A stretch of 64,000 nt of DNA from Amycolatopsis camponoti (GCF_902497555.1 NZ_CABVGP010000001.1:3948501-4012500); one strand, 5' to 3'. Shown: positions 35,409 through 43,725, counted from the stretch's first letter. Program-made: numbers and translations. The notes: generated by a model not told the origin, from the sequence alone.

Positions 35409-35813
35409 GGGCATCCCTTTCGGGAGCGTTCTCGAGGGGGTCGCGGTCCCCGCACTGGGACCCTTCGGCGGGGAGGCGTCCGTGGACGGCCGAGCCGGGC
35501 GGCAGGGGAAGGCTACGACAGGTAATCGGTTACCGGAAGGGCCTCAAGATTGCGTAAACGTACCGCGTGTACCCGGCGTGACCTGCGGAATGGCCGGTTA
35601 CTCATGAGTCAACCCCGGCGGTGTGGCACGGGCGTCCGACTTTGGTCACCCTCGGTGGTTGCCGACTCACCCTGATGGGGGAGTTCGTTTGCCTCCCATT
35701 CACATTGTCCGGCACCGGACAATTGCTTTTCCGTTTCTCGCTCCGCTAGCTTGATCGGACACCCGAGGCGGTTTTCGAGTGATCGCCGTCACTTTCCCGG
35801 GAAAGGAAAACGC
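35409..35813. promoter_or_regulatory. Divergent control region of the Pks13-like and Ag85-like operons
   Basis: About 400 bp with several dyads: GGTAATCGGTTACC (35521-35534), ACTCATGAGT (35600-35609) and a perfect 20-bp palindrome with arms ATTGTCCGG/CCGGACAAT (35704-35723). The last touches a plausible promoter: TTGCTT (35723-35728), 18-bp spacer, TAGCTT (35747-35752), upstream of the Ag85-like gene (RBS AAGGAAA, ATG 35814). A regulator binding there would control the right-hand operon. The left-hand promoter is less clear. Confidence 0.6.
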
Positions 35814-36827
35814 ATGCGCATATCCGCGAGGTGGCTGCGGTGCGCCGCGGTGCTGCTCGCCGTGGCGGGCACGCTGCCCGGCGCGGCCGCCCGGGCCGCG
35901 ACGGGCGGGCCGGGCGCCCGCGCCGACGACGGCTCGCACGTCGTCGCCGAGTCCACTGTGGACGGAGACGCGCGGGTGGTCGACCTGACCGTGCGCTCGA
36001 CCGGCGTCGGCGGCTACGCGATGGTGCGGCTGATCCTGCCGCGCGACTGGGCGGCCGAGCCGGACCGGAAGTGGCCCGCCGTCTACCTGCTCGCGGGCGA
36101 GACGCGGCTTCAGGACTACCGCGGCTGGAGTGCCAACTCCGACATCCGGAGCCTTGCCGACGAGGCGGACGTCCTCGTCGTCATGCCGGGCGCGGGGCCG
36201 GCCGGGTTCTTCACCGACTGGTGGAACTACGGCAAGGACCTCGCGCTCAACCAGTGGGAGACGTTCACCGCCGTCGAGGTGCCGCAGCTGGTCGACCGCG
36301 GCTACCGCGGGGACGGCCGGCGCGCGGCGGCCGGGCTGTCGCTGGGCGGCTACGGCGCGATCGAGCTCGCCGCGCGTCGGCCGGGCGTGTTCCGCTACGC
36401 CGCGTCGTACAGCGGGAACCTCAACCCGGCCGGCCCGACCGGCGAACTGCTGACCGACGCGATCGTCGCGTCGGCGCACCTCGACCCCGAAGCGCTGTGG
36501 GGCGACCGCCGTCGCGAATCGGCGCGCTGGGAGGCGCACGACCCGGTCGTGAACGCCGATCGGCTGCGCGGCACGGAGCTGTTCCTGTCGGCGGGCAACG
36601 GCCTGCCGGGTCCGCTCGACGCGCCGCTCCCGGTCGACGTGCTGCCCGGGGCGATGCTGCTGGAGTTCCTGTGCGGCGGCCAGACCACGGCGATGGCCGG
36701 CCGGCTGCGCGCGCTCGGCGTCCCGGTGACCGCGGACCTCTACGGGCCGGGCACCCACCAGTGGGCGTACTGGCAGGAAGAGCTGCACAAGACGTGGCCG
36801 CGGATGCTGGCCGTGGTGGCGTCGTGA
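35814..36827 (+). CDS. Antigen 85-family mycolyltransferase/esterase
   Basis: 337 residues from ATG 35814. Signal peptide about 1-30 (RWLRCAAVLLAVAGTLPGAAARA). The alpha/beta hydrolase core follows the Ag85 pattern: DVLVVMPGAGPAGFFTDWW, NQWETFTAVEVPQLVD (the conserved WETF), nucleophile Ser176 in AAGLSLGGYGAIELAAR, FRYAASYSGNLNP, and His315 in GTHQWAYWQEEL, matching GTHSWEYW of Ag85. In Corynebacteriales these secreted enzymes move mycolic acid from trehalose monomycolate to arabinogalactan or a second trehalose. It may transfer the product of the adjacent FadD32/Pks13 pair to a sugar acceptor. It is coupled by GTGA to the SDR gene. Confidence 0.88.
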   Translation: MRISARWLRCAAVLLAVAGTLPGAAARAATGGPGARADDGSHVVAESTVDGDARVVDLTVRSTGVGGYAMVRLILPRDWAAEPDRKWPAVYLLAGETRLQDYRGWSANSDIRSLADEADVLVVMPGAGPAGFFTDWWNYGKDLALNQWETFTAVEVPQLVDRGYRGDGRRAAAGLSLGGYGAIELAARRPGVFRYAASYSGNLNPAGPTGELLTDAIVASAHLDPEALWGDRRRESARWEAHDPVVNADRLRGTELFLSAGNGLPGPLDAPLPVDVLPGAMLLEFLCGGQTTAMAGRLRALGVPVTADLYGPGTHQWAYWQEELHKTWPRMLAVVAS

Positions 36828-37654
36828 AACCGTCCTATGTGGTCACCGGGGCGTCGAGCGGGATCGGCCGCGCGTGCGTGGCGGAGCTGGTCCGCCGCGG
36901 CGCGCACGTGTGGGCGAGCGTGCGCACGGACGGGGACGAGAAGGAGCTGGACCGCGCGTACGGCGACGCGGTGAGCGTGCTGCGGATGGACTTGCGGAAC
37001 GCGGAGTCGATCGCCGAGTGCGGCGCGCGGGTCGCGGCGGCGGGCCCGGTGCGGGGGCTGGTGAACAACGCCGGCCTCGCCCGGCCGGGACCGCTGGAGT
37101 ACGTGCCGCTGGCGGCGTTCCGCGAGCAGCTGGACGTGAACGTGACGGGCCAGCTCGCGGTGACCCGCGCGATGCTGCCGGCGCTGCGGATCGCCCCGGT
37201 AGCGCGGGTGGTGACGGTCGGCTCGATCGGCGGCCGGATCGCGGGGCCGATGGTCGGGCCGTACCACACGTCGAAGTTCGCGCTGGTGGGCTTGACGGAC
37301 AGCCTCCGCGCGGAGCTGGCCCCGGAGGGGATCGAGGTGATCCTGGTCGAGCCGGGCGCGGTGGCGACGGCGATCTGGTCCCGCGCGCGAGAGGCGGCGG
37401 AGGAGGTGCGCGCGACGCTGCCGCCCGCGGGCCTCGAGAGGTACGGCGAGCAGCTGGCGGCGGCGGAGCGGAGTGCGTCGCGGTCGGCACGGACGGGTGT
37501 AGCGCCCCGGCGGGCCGCGGAGGTGGTGGTGCGCGCGTTGACGACCCGCCGTCCGGCGCCGAGATACCTGGTCGGTGCGGACGCGCGGCTGGCGGCCGTG
37601 CTGGCGAGCTTGCCGTTCCGCCTGCGATACCGCTTGACGGCGGCGAAGCGATGA
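36824..37654 (+). CDS. Short-chain dehydrogenase/reductase coupled to the Ag85-like gene
   Basis: 276 residues from GTG 36824 (GTGA overlap). Classical SDR: VVTGASSGIGRA nucleotide motif (TGxxxGxG), LVNNAGLA, catalytic Ser in VVTVGSIGGRIAGP, YHTSK active site (Tyr and Lys), then PGAVATAIWSRA. VRTDGDE after the second strand lacks an acidic residue at the NAD position, which favours NADPH. In mycobacteria the SDR CmrA (Rv2509) reduces the 3-oxo product of Pks13; by context this gene is a candidate for the same step. SDR sequence alone does not prove the substrate. Confidence 0.88.
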   Translation: MKPSYVVTGASSGIGRACVAELVRRGAHVWASVRTDGDEKELDRAYGDAVSVLRMDLRNAESIAECGARVAAAGPVRGLVNNAGLARPGPLEYVPLAAFREQLDVNVTGQLAVTRAMLPALRIAPVARVVTVGSIGGRIAGPMVGPYHTSKFALVGLTDSLRAELAPEGIEVILVEPGAVATAIWSRAREAAEEVRATLPPAGLERYGEQLAAAERSASRSARTGVAPRRAAEVVVRALTTRRPAPRYLVGADARLAAVLASLPFRLRYRLTAAKR

Positions 37655-37956
37655 CGACGGTCGCGAGGTTTGCCCGGCGGTCGCAGCGCGCACCGGCGGA
37701 TCGGCTCGGCCGGCCGCGGTTTGCGCGGACGGTGGCGTGCCGGATTCCCCAGCGGCCGATTCCACCTGCGGCGGCGAGGCTCGGCTGCCCGCAGCCCCAC
37801 CGCGCGGCGGCGATGCGGCAGTCCGCGCTGGCGGACCGGGTTGGTCGGCCGCGGTTTGCGCGGGTGGTGGCGTGCCGAGTTCCCCGGCGGCGGATTCCAC
37901 CGGCGGCGGCGAGGCTCAGCCACCCGCACCCTCACCGCGCGGCGGTGGAGCGATGA
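37651..37956 (+). CDS. Possible 101-aa protein made of two 45-residue repeats
   Basis: An ATG at 37651 overlaps the SDR stop (ATGA), and its stop at 37956 overlaps the glycosyltransferase ATG (ATGA), so it bridges the operon exactly. The product is about 22 percent Arg, with a tandem duplication: ADRLGRPRFARTVACRIPQR then ADRVGRPRFARVVACRVPRR, each followed by IPPAAARL and PHRAA. The DNA repeat unit is about 135 bp. Other frames are also open across the duplication, and codon bias does not clearly favour this one. It may be a small basic protein or only a duplicated spacer. Confidence 0.35.
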   Translation: MTTVARFARRSQRAPADRLGRPRFARTVACRIPQRPIPPAAARLGCPQPHRAAAMRQSALADRVGRPRFARVVACRVPRRRIPPAAARLSHPHPHRAAVER

Positions 37957-39140
37957 GCCGCCGGGTTGTCATCATCGCGCCCGGCTCGCGCGGGGACGTC
38001 CAACCCTGCGTCGCGCTCGGGCGGGGGCTCGCCGCCGATGGCGACCAGGTCCGCGTCCTCGCCGCCCCCGCCTTCGAACCCCTCGTCACCGGGCACGGCC
38101 TCGACTTCGGACCCCTCTCGGTGGATCCCGGCGAAGTGCTCAACTCGGCCGCCGGCCGGGCCTGGACCGCCGGACGCCGCCCGCTCGCGTTCCTCACCGG
38201 CCTCCGCGAAGTCCTGCGGCCGGTCCTCGACCGCTTGCTCTCCGACGTCCACGCCGGCACCAAGACCGCCGATCTCGTGCTCGCGCCGACCCTCGGCTTC
38301 CTGGGCACCCACCTCCCCGTCCCGAACGTCGAACTCCACTACCAGCCCGGCATCCCGACGCGCGCCTTCCCGCATCCGCTCCTGCCGTGGGCCGCGAAGC
38401 TGGGACCGTGGGGCCGCCACCTCAGCTTCACCGCCGTGGACGCGCTGGCCGGGCACCTCCTGCGTCCCGAGCTCGACCGCTGGCGCGCCGAAACCCTCGG
38501 CCTCTCCGGAAAACGGCCGCGGCGCGATTCGCCGGTCCTGTGCGGCTTTTCCGAGGCCGTCGTGCCGCGGCCACCCGACTGGCCGGCCCGGGTCCACGTC
38601 ACCGGCTACTGGTTCCTCGACGCCGACCCCGGCTGGCGCCCGGACCCGCGGCTGCGCGACTTCCTCGCCGCGGGACCGCCGCCGGTGTACGTCGGGTTCG
38701 GCAGCATGCGCGCGACCGAGGAGACCCTCGCCCTCGCGCGCACCGCCTTGCGCCAAGTCGGCCTGCGCGGTCTGCTCGGCACCGACGCGGACTTCGCCGA
38801 CGACGATCTGCTGACCGTCACCGACGTCCCGCACGACTGGCTGTTCCCGCGCACGGCCGCGGTGGTCCACCACGGCGGCGCCGGAACGACCGCGGCCGGG
38901 CTCCGGGCCGGCGTCCCGGCGCTCGTGTGCCCGGTCTTCGCCGACCAGCCCTACTGGGGCGACCGCGTGTACCGGCTCGGCGCGGGACCCCGTCCGCTCG
39001 GCGACCTGGCCGGTCTGCCGGCGAAACTGCAGGAGCTGACCGGCAATCCGCTCTTCCGCCGGGGCGCGCAGTACGTCGCAGCCCGGCTGCGCCGCGAGAA
39101 CGGCGTCGCCCACGCTTGCTCGGTCCTGCGCGAGGTCTAG
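37953..39140 (+). CDS. GT1-family glycosyltransferase (UGT/MGT-like)
   Basis: 395 residues from ATG 37953 (GTGGAG upstream). RVVIIAPGSRGDVQPCVALGRGLAADGDQVRVLA is the acceptor-domain start typical of sterol/antibiotic glucosyltransferases. PVYVGFGSM and the donor-binding block VPHDWLFPRTAAVVHHGGAGTTAAGLRAGVPALVCPVFADQPYWGDRVYRLGAG are fully conserved. It should transfer a sugar from a nucleotide donor to a lipid or small molecule in the cytoplasm. Being last in the Ag85/SDR operon, it may build the glycolipid that the acyl chain is placed on or that is exported. That role is inferred. Confidence 0.92.
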   Translation: MSRRVVIIAPGSRGDVQPCVALGRGLAADGDQVRVLAAPAFEPLVTGHGLDFGPLSVDPGEVLNSAAGRAWTAGRRPLAFLTGLREVLRPVLDRLLSDVHAGTKTADLVLAPTLGFLGTHLPVPNVELHYQPGIPTRAFPHPLLPWAAKLGPWGRHLSFTAVDALAGHLLRPELDRWRAETLGLSGKRPRRDSPVLCGFSEAVVPRPPDWPARVHVTGYWFLDADPGWRPDPRLRDFLAAGPPPVYVGFGSMRATEETLALARTALRQVGLRGLLGTDADFADDDLLTVTDVPHDWLFPRTAAVVHHGGAGTTAAGLRAGVPALVCPVFADQPYWGDRVYRLGAGPRPLGDLAGLPAKLQELTGNPLFRRGAQYVAARLRRENGVAHACSVLREV

Positions 39141-39180
39141 GGTGTGTATCGAAGTCGGCGTCGATGTCCGGCTGGGGCGT

Positions 39181-39228
39181 GGTCGTGAGTGAGAAACAGT
39201 GTTCTAACCCTGTTTCTCACTCACGACC
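39181..39228. repeat. 48-bp dispersed palindrome, copy 2
   Basis: Arms 39181-39199 and 39210-39228 are identical to those of the 17570 copy; only the centre differs (TGTTCTAACC here). It lies immediately before the ridA remnant. Two copies 21.6 kb apart with invariant arms point to a mobile or selected element, not chance. Confidence 0.9.
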
Positions 39229-39459
39229 GTCTGGGACTCGGGAGCCGCTGAGGGGGCCGGGCCGGAGCACCTCGTCAAGCTGCTGACGCTGGTCGCGGGC
39301 ACCGAGCACTTGGACGGCTACCGCGCGGCGCAGGCCGAAGCCTTCACGAACTGGTTCCCCGACGGCGACTACCCCGCGCAGACCCTCGCGGTCGTGGTGG
39401 GCCTCGCGCGCCCGGAGTACGCCGTGGAGGTCGAAGCGATCGCCGCCGTGCCCGCCTAG
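39229..39459 (+). pseudogene. 3' fragment of a RidA/YjgF-family gene
   Basis: Reading from 39229, the frame gives GPEHLVKLLTLVAGTEHLDGYRAAQAEAF and then GDYPAQTLAVVVGLARPEYAVEVEAIAAVP to a TAG at 39459. This is the C-terminal half of a RidA enamine/imine deaminase (typical length about 130 aa), including the VEVEAIA strand. The N-terminal half is absent: the frame hits stops inside the 48-bp palindrome. The truncation point coincides with the palindrome edge. There is no start or ribosome site. Its last 4 bp overlap the convergent YdcF-like gene. Confidence 0.75.
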
Positions 39460-40439
39460 GCGAAGATCGCCAGCGCCAGCCCCGTGCCGATGATCAGCGC
39501 GCACGCCGCGATCGTCGTGCGCCGGTAGTGGAGGATCAGGGCCGCGAACTCGCGCAGCAGGGCGCTCGGCAGGAAGTAGCGGGCCGTCGGTGCTCCCGCC
39601 GCGTCGAACGGGAGGCCCAGGCGGCGGCACTCCACCGCCGTCCGGAACACGTGGTAGTTGCTGGTCACCGCCAGGACCCGGGGCGGACGCACGCCGCCGG
39701 GCAGCAGCTCCGCCGAGAACGTCAGGTTCTCCTCGGTCGTCGTCGCACGGTCTTCGCGGCGGATCCGCTCGGCCGGGATTCCCCGCGAGGACAGGTATTC
39801 GTCCATCGCCGCGGCTTCGGTCGTCGTCTCGCCGGGCCCGCGGCCGCCGGACACCACCAGCAGCGGGGGTGCCGGTTCGCGTTCGTACAGCCGGATCGCG
39901 CGGTCGAGCCGGGCGGCCAGCAACGGCGTCACACGGTCGCCGTCCAGGCCGCAGCCGAGCACGATGATCGCGTCGAAGCCCGTGCGGCGCCGCAGCCTGC
40001 CGTAGAGGATCGAGTACCCGAGCAGGGACGCGAACAGGAACCCGAAGTAGCACGCGAGCACCGTCGCCGTCGCCACCACGGCCGAGCCCCAGCGGCCGAG
40101 CGGCACGAAAAGCAGTCCCTCGAGCACCAGCATGCCGACGCCGAGCAGGAACGAGAGCAGGTTCGCGAGACTCCGGCCTTCGCGCCGCACCATCCGGACG
40201 CCGTTGACGACCAGCGCCGCCGGCAGCAGCAGCGCCACGATCGCCACCACACCGGCCAGGATCGGGGTCAGCCACTCCAGGTGCAGGGCCGCGCGCAGCA
40301 GCCACAACCCGGCCAGCAGCAACGCCACGCCGAGCCAGACGGCGTTGCCGAGCCGGCGCGGCTCGCGGAGCAGCCGGATCGCGAACACCAGCAGGGCCGC
40401 CGTCGCGCCACCGGGCAACACGGCATCGGTGACGCTCAC
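39456..40439 (-). CDS. YdcF/DUF218-family membrane protein
   Basis: 327 residues from GTG 40439 (GGGGAGG five bases upstream). Five or so N-terminal helices are followed by the DUF218 domain: FDAIIVLGCGLDGDRVTPLLAARLDRAIRLYE, LLVVSGGRGPGETTTEAAAMDEYLSSRGIP, RATTTEENLTFSAELL and VLAVTSNYHVFRTAVECRRLG. This is the SanA/ElyC/YdcF fold linked to envelope maintenance and polyprenyl-carrier metabolism. The biochemical reaction is not established. It lies downstream of katA but is separated by a hairpin. Confidence 0.88.
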   Translation of the reverse strand: MSVTDAVLPGGATAALLVFAIRLLREPRRLGNAVWLGVALLLAGLWLLRAALHLEWLTPILAGVVAIVALLLPAALVVNGVRMVRREGRSLANLLSFLLGVGMLVLEGLLFVPLGRWGSAVVATATVLACYFGFLFASLLGYSILYGRLRRRTGFDAIIVLGCGLDGDRVTPLLAARLDRAIRLYEREPAPPLLVVSGGRGPGETTTEAAAMDEYLSSRGIPAERIRREDRATTTEENLTFSAELLPGGVRPPRVLAVTSNYHVFRTAVECRRLGLPFDAAGAPTARYFLPSALLREFAALILHYRRTTIAACALIIGTGLALAIFA

Positions 40440-40477
40440 CCGGCCTCCCCTTCCCCCGAAGGGGCCAAGGTAGAGCA

Positions 40478-40509
40478 CGCGGACCCGGCGGGCGTCCACC
40501 GGGTCCGCG
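40478..40509 (-). terminator. Hairpin terminator after katA
   Basis: Perfect 11-bp stem CGCGGACCCGG/CCGGGTCCGCG (40478-40488 and 40499-40509) with a 10-nt loop, 15 bp past the katA stop on the minus strand. It lacks a T-run, as is common in actinomycetes. Confidence 0.65.
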
Positions 40510-40524
40510 TCCGCTCCCGCGTCG

Positions 40525-42036
40525 TCAGGCCTTGCGCTGCATGTTCGAGCGCGCCGGGTTGCCCTGGTCGGCGGCCTTCGGGTCCTTCTCGTCCTGCTTG
40601 GCGCGGACGCCCGACTCGATCCGGTCGCCGAGGTCCTTGTCGACGTTGCGCCAGTAGTCGAAGGCCCGCAGCAGCACCGGTTCGGAGACGCCGTTGAGCA
40701 GGTGCCCGACGATGTTGTCGACGAGGCGGCCGCGCTGGTCGTCGTCGAGCACCTCGCGGACCATCGTCCCGGCCTGGCCCCAGTCGTCGTCGTCCTCGCG
40801 CAGCGTGTAGGCCGTGCGGACCATGTCGCCATCGGTGTGCCAGCCCGCCGGCTGCCCGTACCGGGCGACGTCGGCGTGGGGGCCGCCCTTGGAGTTCGGC
40901 GCGTACACCGGGTCGGACACCTTGGTGTACCGCATCGCCCCGTCCTTGCTGTAGCTGTGCACGGGGGCGACCGGGGCGTTGACGGGCAGTTGCTTGTAGT
41001 TCGCGCCGATCCGGTAGCGGTGGGCGTCCGGGTAGGAGAACAGCCGCCCGAGCAGCATCTTGTCCGGGCTGGCTCCGATGCCCGGCACCAGGTTGCTCGG
41101 CTCGAACGCCGCCTGCTCGATCTCGGTGTGGTGGTCGGTCGGGTTGCGGTCGAGCGTCATCCGGCCGACGTCGATCAGCGGGTAGTCGCCGTGCGGCCAC
41201 ACCTTCGTCAGGTCGAAGGGGTTGAACCGGTAGGTCTTGGCGTCCTCGAACGGCATGACCTGCACCTTCAGCGTCCAGCTCGGGTGGTCGCCGCGCTCGA
41301 TCGCCTCGTAGAGGTCACGCGTGTGGTAGTCGGTGTCGGCCGACGCCATCTGGTCGGCCTCGTCCTGGGTGAAGGTCTCGACGCCCTGGTCGGTCTTGAA
41401 GTGGTACTTCACCCAGAAGCGTTCGCCGCCCGCGTTGACCCACATGTAGGTGTGCGAGCTGTAGCCGTTCATGTGACGCCACGTGCGCGGGATGCCGCGG
41501 TCGCCCATCAGCCAGGTGACCTGGTGCGCGGACTCCGGCGACAGCGTCCAGAAGTCCCACTGCATGTCGTGGTCGCGCAGGTTGTTGTCGGCGCGGCGCT
41601 TCTGCGAGCGGATGAAGTGCTGGAACTTCAGCGGATCCCGGATGAAGAAGACCGGGGTGTTGTTCCCGACCATGTCGTAGTTGCCCTCGCTGGTGTAGAA
41701 CTTCACCGCGAAGCCGCGCGGGTCGCGCCAGGTGTCGGGGCTGCCGCGCTCGCCGGCCACGGTCGAGAACCGGATCAGCAGGTCGGTCTTCGTGCCGGGC
41801 TGGAACACGGCCGCCTTGGTGTACGCGCTGACGTCGCCGGTCACCTCGAAGTGCCCGAACGCGCCGCTGCCCTTGGCGTGCGGCTGCCGTTCCGGGACGC
41901 GTTCGCGGTTGAACTGCGCCATCTGCTCGATGAGGTAGTTGTCGTGCAGCAGGATCGGGCCGTCGGGCCCGACGGTGAGGGAGTGTTCGTCGCTCTCGAC
42001 GGGGATTCCCGCGTCGGTGGTGGTCGGGTCGGTCAC
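40525..42036 (-). CDS. katA: Monofunctional heme catalase
   Basis: 503 residues from ATG 42036. Distal His53 in [20 protein letters not shown], the distal Asn in [16 protein letters not shown], and the heme-ligand Tyr in [15 protein letters not shown] are all present. This is a small-subunit (clade 3) catalase that breaks down hydrogen peroxide in the cytoplasm. No signal peptide. It overlaps the furA-type stop by 4 nt (ATGA), giving a fur-kat operon in which the regulator senses peroxide or metal. Confidence 0.96.
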   Translation of the reverse strand: MTDPTTTDAGIPVESDEHSLTVGPDGPILLHDNYLIEQMAQFNRERVPERQPHAKGSGAFGHFEVTGDVSAYTKAAVFQPGTKTDLLIRFSTVAGERGSPDTWRDPRGFAVKFYTSEGNYDMVGNNTPVFFIRDPLKFQHFIRSQKRRADNNLRDHDMQWDFWTLSPESAHQVTWLMGDRGIPRTWRHMNGYSSHTYMWVNAGGERFWVKYHFKTDQGVETFTQDEADQMASADTDYHTRDLYEAIERGDHPSWTLKVQVMPFEDAKTYRFNPFDLTKVWPHGDYPLIDVGRMTLDRNPTDHHTEIEQAAFEPSNLVPGIGASPDKMLLGRLFSYPDAHRYRIGANYKQLPVNAPVAPVHSYSKDGAMRYTKVSDPVYAPNSKGGPHADVARYGQPAGWHTDGDMVRTAYTLREDDDDWGQAGTMVREVLDDDQRGRLVDNIVGHLLNGVSEPVLLRAFDYWRNVDKDLGDRIESGVRAKQDEKDPKAADQGNPARSNMQRKA

Positions 42037-42470
42037 GGTGTTGCCTCTTTCCGGGAAGTGGTGGCACGGCAGCCGGGGCAGACGCCCCAGAAGACCACTT
42101 CCGCTTCGTCGACCAGGAAGCCGTGTGCGTCGTCAGGGGTCAGGCACGGGGCGGCGCCGACCACGCAGTCGACGTCCTCCGTCCGCCCGCAGCGACGGCA
42201 CACGACGTGGTGGTGGTTGTCCCCGGCCCGCCGTTCGAAACGGGCCGGGTGTCCCGGCAGTTCGATCCGGCGGATCAGGCCGGCCGCCGCGCACGCGCCC
42301 AGGACGTCGTAGACCGCCTGGGTGGACACGGATCCCAGCACCGAGCGGACCCCGGTGCCGATTTCGTCCACTGTGGAATGAGGATGCGCGGCCAGCCACG
42401 TGAGCACCGCCTGCCGGGGCGCGGTGACGCGCAGGCCGGCGGCCCGCAGCGTCGTGGTCACATCGCTCAT
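42033..42470 (-). CDS. Fur-family regulator (CatR/FurA/PerR-like)
   Basis: 145 residues. [30 protein letters not shown] and [34 protein letters not shown] form the Fur winged helix. [17 protein letters not shown] supplies the regulatory metal His cluster and the first CxxC, and FWGVCPGCR the second, so the structural Zn site is complete. As operon leader with katA it is most likely a peroxide-responsive repressor (FurA of mycobacteria, CatR of Streptomyces). One copy of the TCCACTGTGGA palindrome (42367) lies inside the coding region. Confidence 0.93.
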   Translation of the reverse strand: MSDVTTTLRAAGLRVTAPRQAVLTWLAAHPHSTVDEIGTGVRSVLGSVSTQAVYDVLGACAAAGLIRRIELPGHPARFERRAGDNHHHVVCRRCGRTEDVDCVVGAAPCLTPDDAHGFLVDEAEVVFWGVCPGCRATTSRKEATP

Positions 42471-42510
42471 GACACCCCACCGTGCGCGCTCTTCTGGATC
42501 GGGTCAAGTC
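42471..42510 (-). promoter_or_regulatory. Probable furA-katA promoter
   Basis: On the minus strand TTGACC (42507-42502) is followed after 17 bp by CACGGT (42484-42479), just upstream of ATG 42470. GTCC-N6-GGAC nearby (about 42508-42521) is a small dyad. The assignment is by similarity to -35/-10 consensus only. Confidence 0.4.
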
Positions 42511-42575
42511 CTCGGATGGACGGTTTGGACGGCCGGAAAACGGGTAGATGCGCGGCCGTCTGGCATGGTGGAGGG

Positions 42576-42938
42576 GTGAAACCGGCCTTCGTGCTGCACG
42601 AGCACTGGCGCCCGCGGCACCACTTCGACCTCCGGCTGGAGGAGGACGGCGTGCTGCGGTCGTGGGCCGTGCCGCGCGGCCTGCCGCCGGACGCGACCGG
42701 CAACCGGCTCGCGGTCGCGGTGCCCGACCACGCGATGGACCACCTCGCCTACGAGGACGACACGAAGAAGGTCGCCGACACCGGCTGGTGGGAGGAGCAC
42801 GACCGCACGGAGAAGCGGATCCTGTTCACGCTGCACGGGCGGACGGAGTCGGTCCGGTACGCGCTGATCCGCACCGACCGCGACTGGCTGCTGCACCGGA
42901 CCCGCGAGCAGCCGCCGGCTCAGGCCGCCCGGAGCTGA
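42576..42938 (+). CDS. LigD-type 3'-phosphoesterase domain protein
   Basis: 120 residues from GTG 42576; GGAGGG lies directly before it, so a leaderless or slightly different start is possible. FVLHEHWRPRHHFDLRLEEDGVLRSWAVPRGLP is the catalytic signature of the LigD phosphoesterase domain (HFDLRLE, metal-binding His and Asp). DHAMDHLAYED continues it. These domains trim 3' ends during non-homologous end joining. Here the domain stands alone, without ligase or polymerase modules and without ku nearby. Confidence 0.87.
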   Translation: MKPAFVLHEHWRPRHHFDLRLEEDGVLRSWAVPRGLPPDATGNRLAVAVPDHAMDHLAYEDDTKKVADTGWWEEHDRTEKRILFTLHGRTESVRYALIRTDRDWLLHRTREQPPAQAARS

Positions 42939-43603
42939 CCGCCGGCGCGCATCGCCCGGTGGGCCCAGTGGCCGAGCACGGCGAGCAGCGCGATCTCCAG
43001 GACCATCATCAGGCGCTCCACCAGGCCGGTCGCGACCGTCGGGAGGTGGCCGCCGAGGACGACGTTCACGGCGAACGGCACGATGAACGGCAGGTAGAAC
43101 GGGATCGCCGCGAGTGCGAGCCGCCGCGACCAGGTCGCGAACCGGCGCCAGCGCGGGTCGTCGCGGTGCCGGCGGCCCAGCGACCAGCCGACGATCGGCA
43201 GGCTGAGGCACGTCACGGCCGAGGCGTACAGGTGGATCTTGCCGGTGGCCGTGATGGCGCCGCCCTGCGGATCCTTGGCGAAGACGGCGACCGCGAGCAG
43301 GCTGACGCACCACAGCGCCTTCGCCGCCACCAGCGCCGGGTTGGCCAGCAGGCCGCGGCGGTAGAGCGCGACCAGCAGCAGCGCCGAGCCGGTGCTGGTC
43401 AGCAGCAGGGCCGCGTCCCACATCCAGCGGCCCGGGCTCAGCGCGTAGTCGCTGAGCATCGAGCTGACCGGGTCGAGCGGCGCGAGCCGCCGGTCGACGT
43501 GCAGCACGACGAGCAGGGCCATCGCGGCGGCGAGCGTGACCAGCGCGCCCGGCACGAGCAGCCGGGCGGGGAGTGAAGGGCGGACGGGCGAGGACAACAG
43601 CAT
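42920..43603 (-). CDS. DUF998-like membrane protein
   Basis: 227 residues from ATG 43603; longer in-frame starts exist to 43669. Six predicted helices: LLVPGALVTLAAAMALLVVLHV, WMWDAALLLTSTGSALLLVAL, ALWCVSLLAVAVF, GKIHLYASAVTCLSLPIVG, LALAAIPFYLPFIVPF, LMMVLEIALLAVLGHW. The pattern LSDYALSPGRWMWDAALLL...FAKDPQGGAITATGKIHLYAS matches DUF998. Function unknown. It overlaps the LigD-PE stop by 19 bp tail to tail. The interval 43604-43725 holds nothing I recognise. Confidence 0.78.
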   Translation of the reverse strand: MLLSSPVRPSLPARLLVPGALVTLAAAMALLVVLHVDRRLAPLDPVSSMLSDYALSPGRWMWDAALLLTSTGSALLLVALYRRGLLANPALVAAKALWCVSLLAVAVFAKDPQGGAITATGKIHLYASAVTCLSLPIVGWSLGRRHRDDPRWRRFATWSRRLALAAIPFYLPFIVPFAVNVVLGGHLPTVATGLVERLMMVLEIALLAVLGHWAHRAMRAGGQLRAA

Positions 43604-43725
43604 GTAAGGGGACACTCCCGGACGGCTCGGCTGGTTCAGGCGCAAGCCGAGGACGCTACCTGTGACCATTCCGTGATCATCGCGGGACGCGCCCGAGATG
43701 TGACATGGGCCACCGGGAGGGGCCG

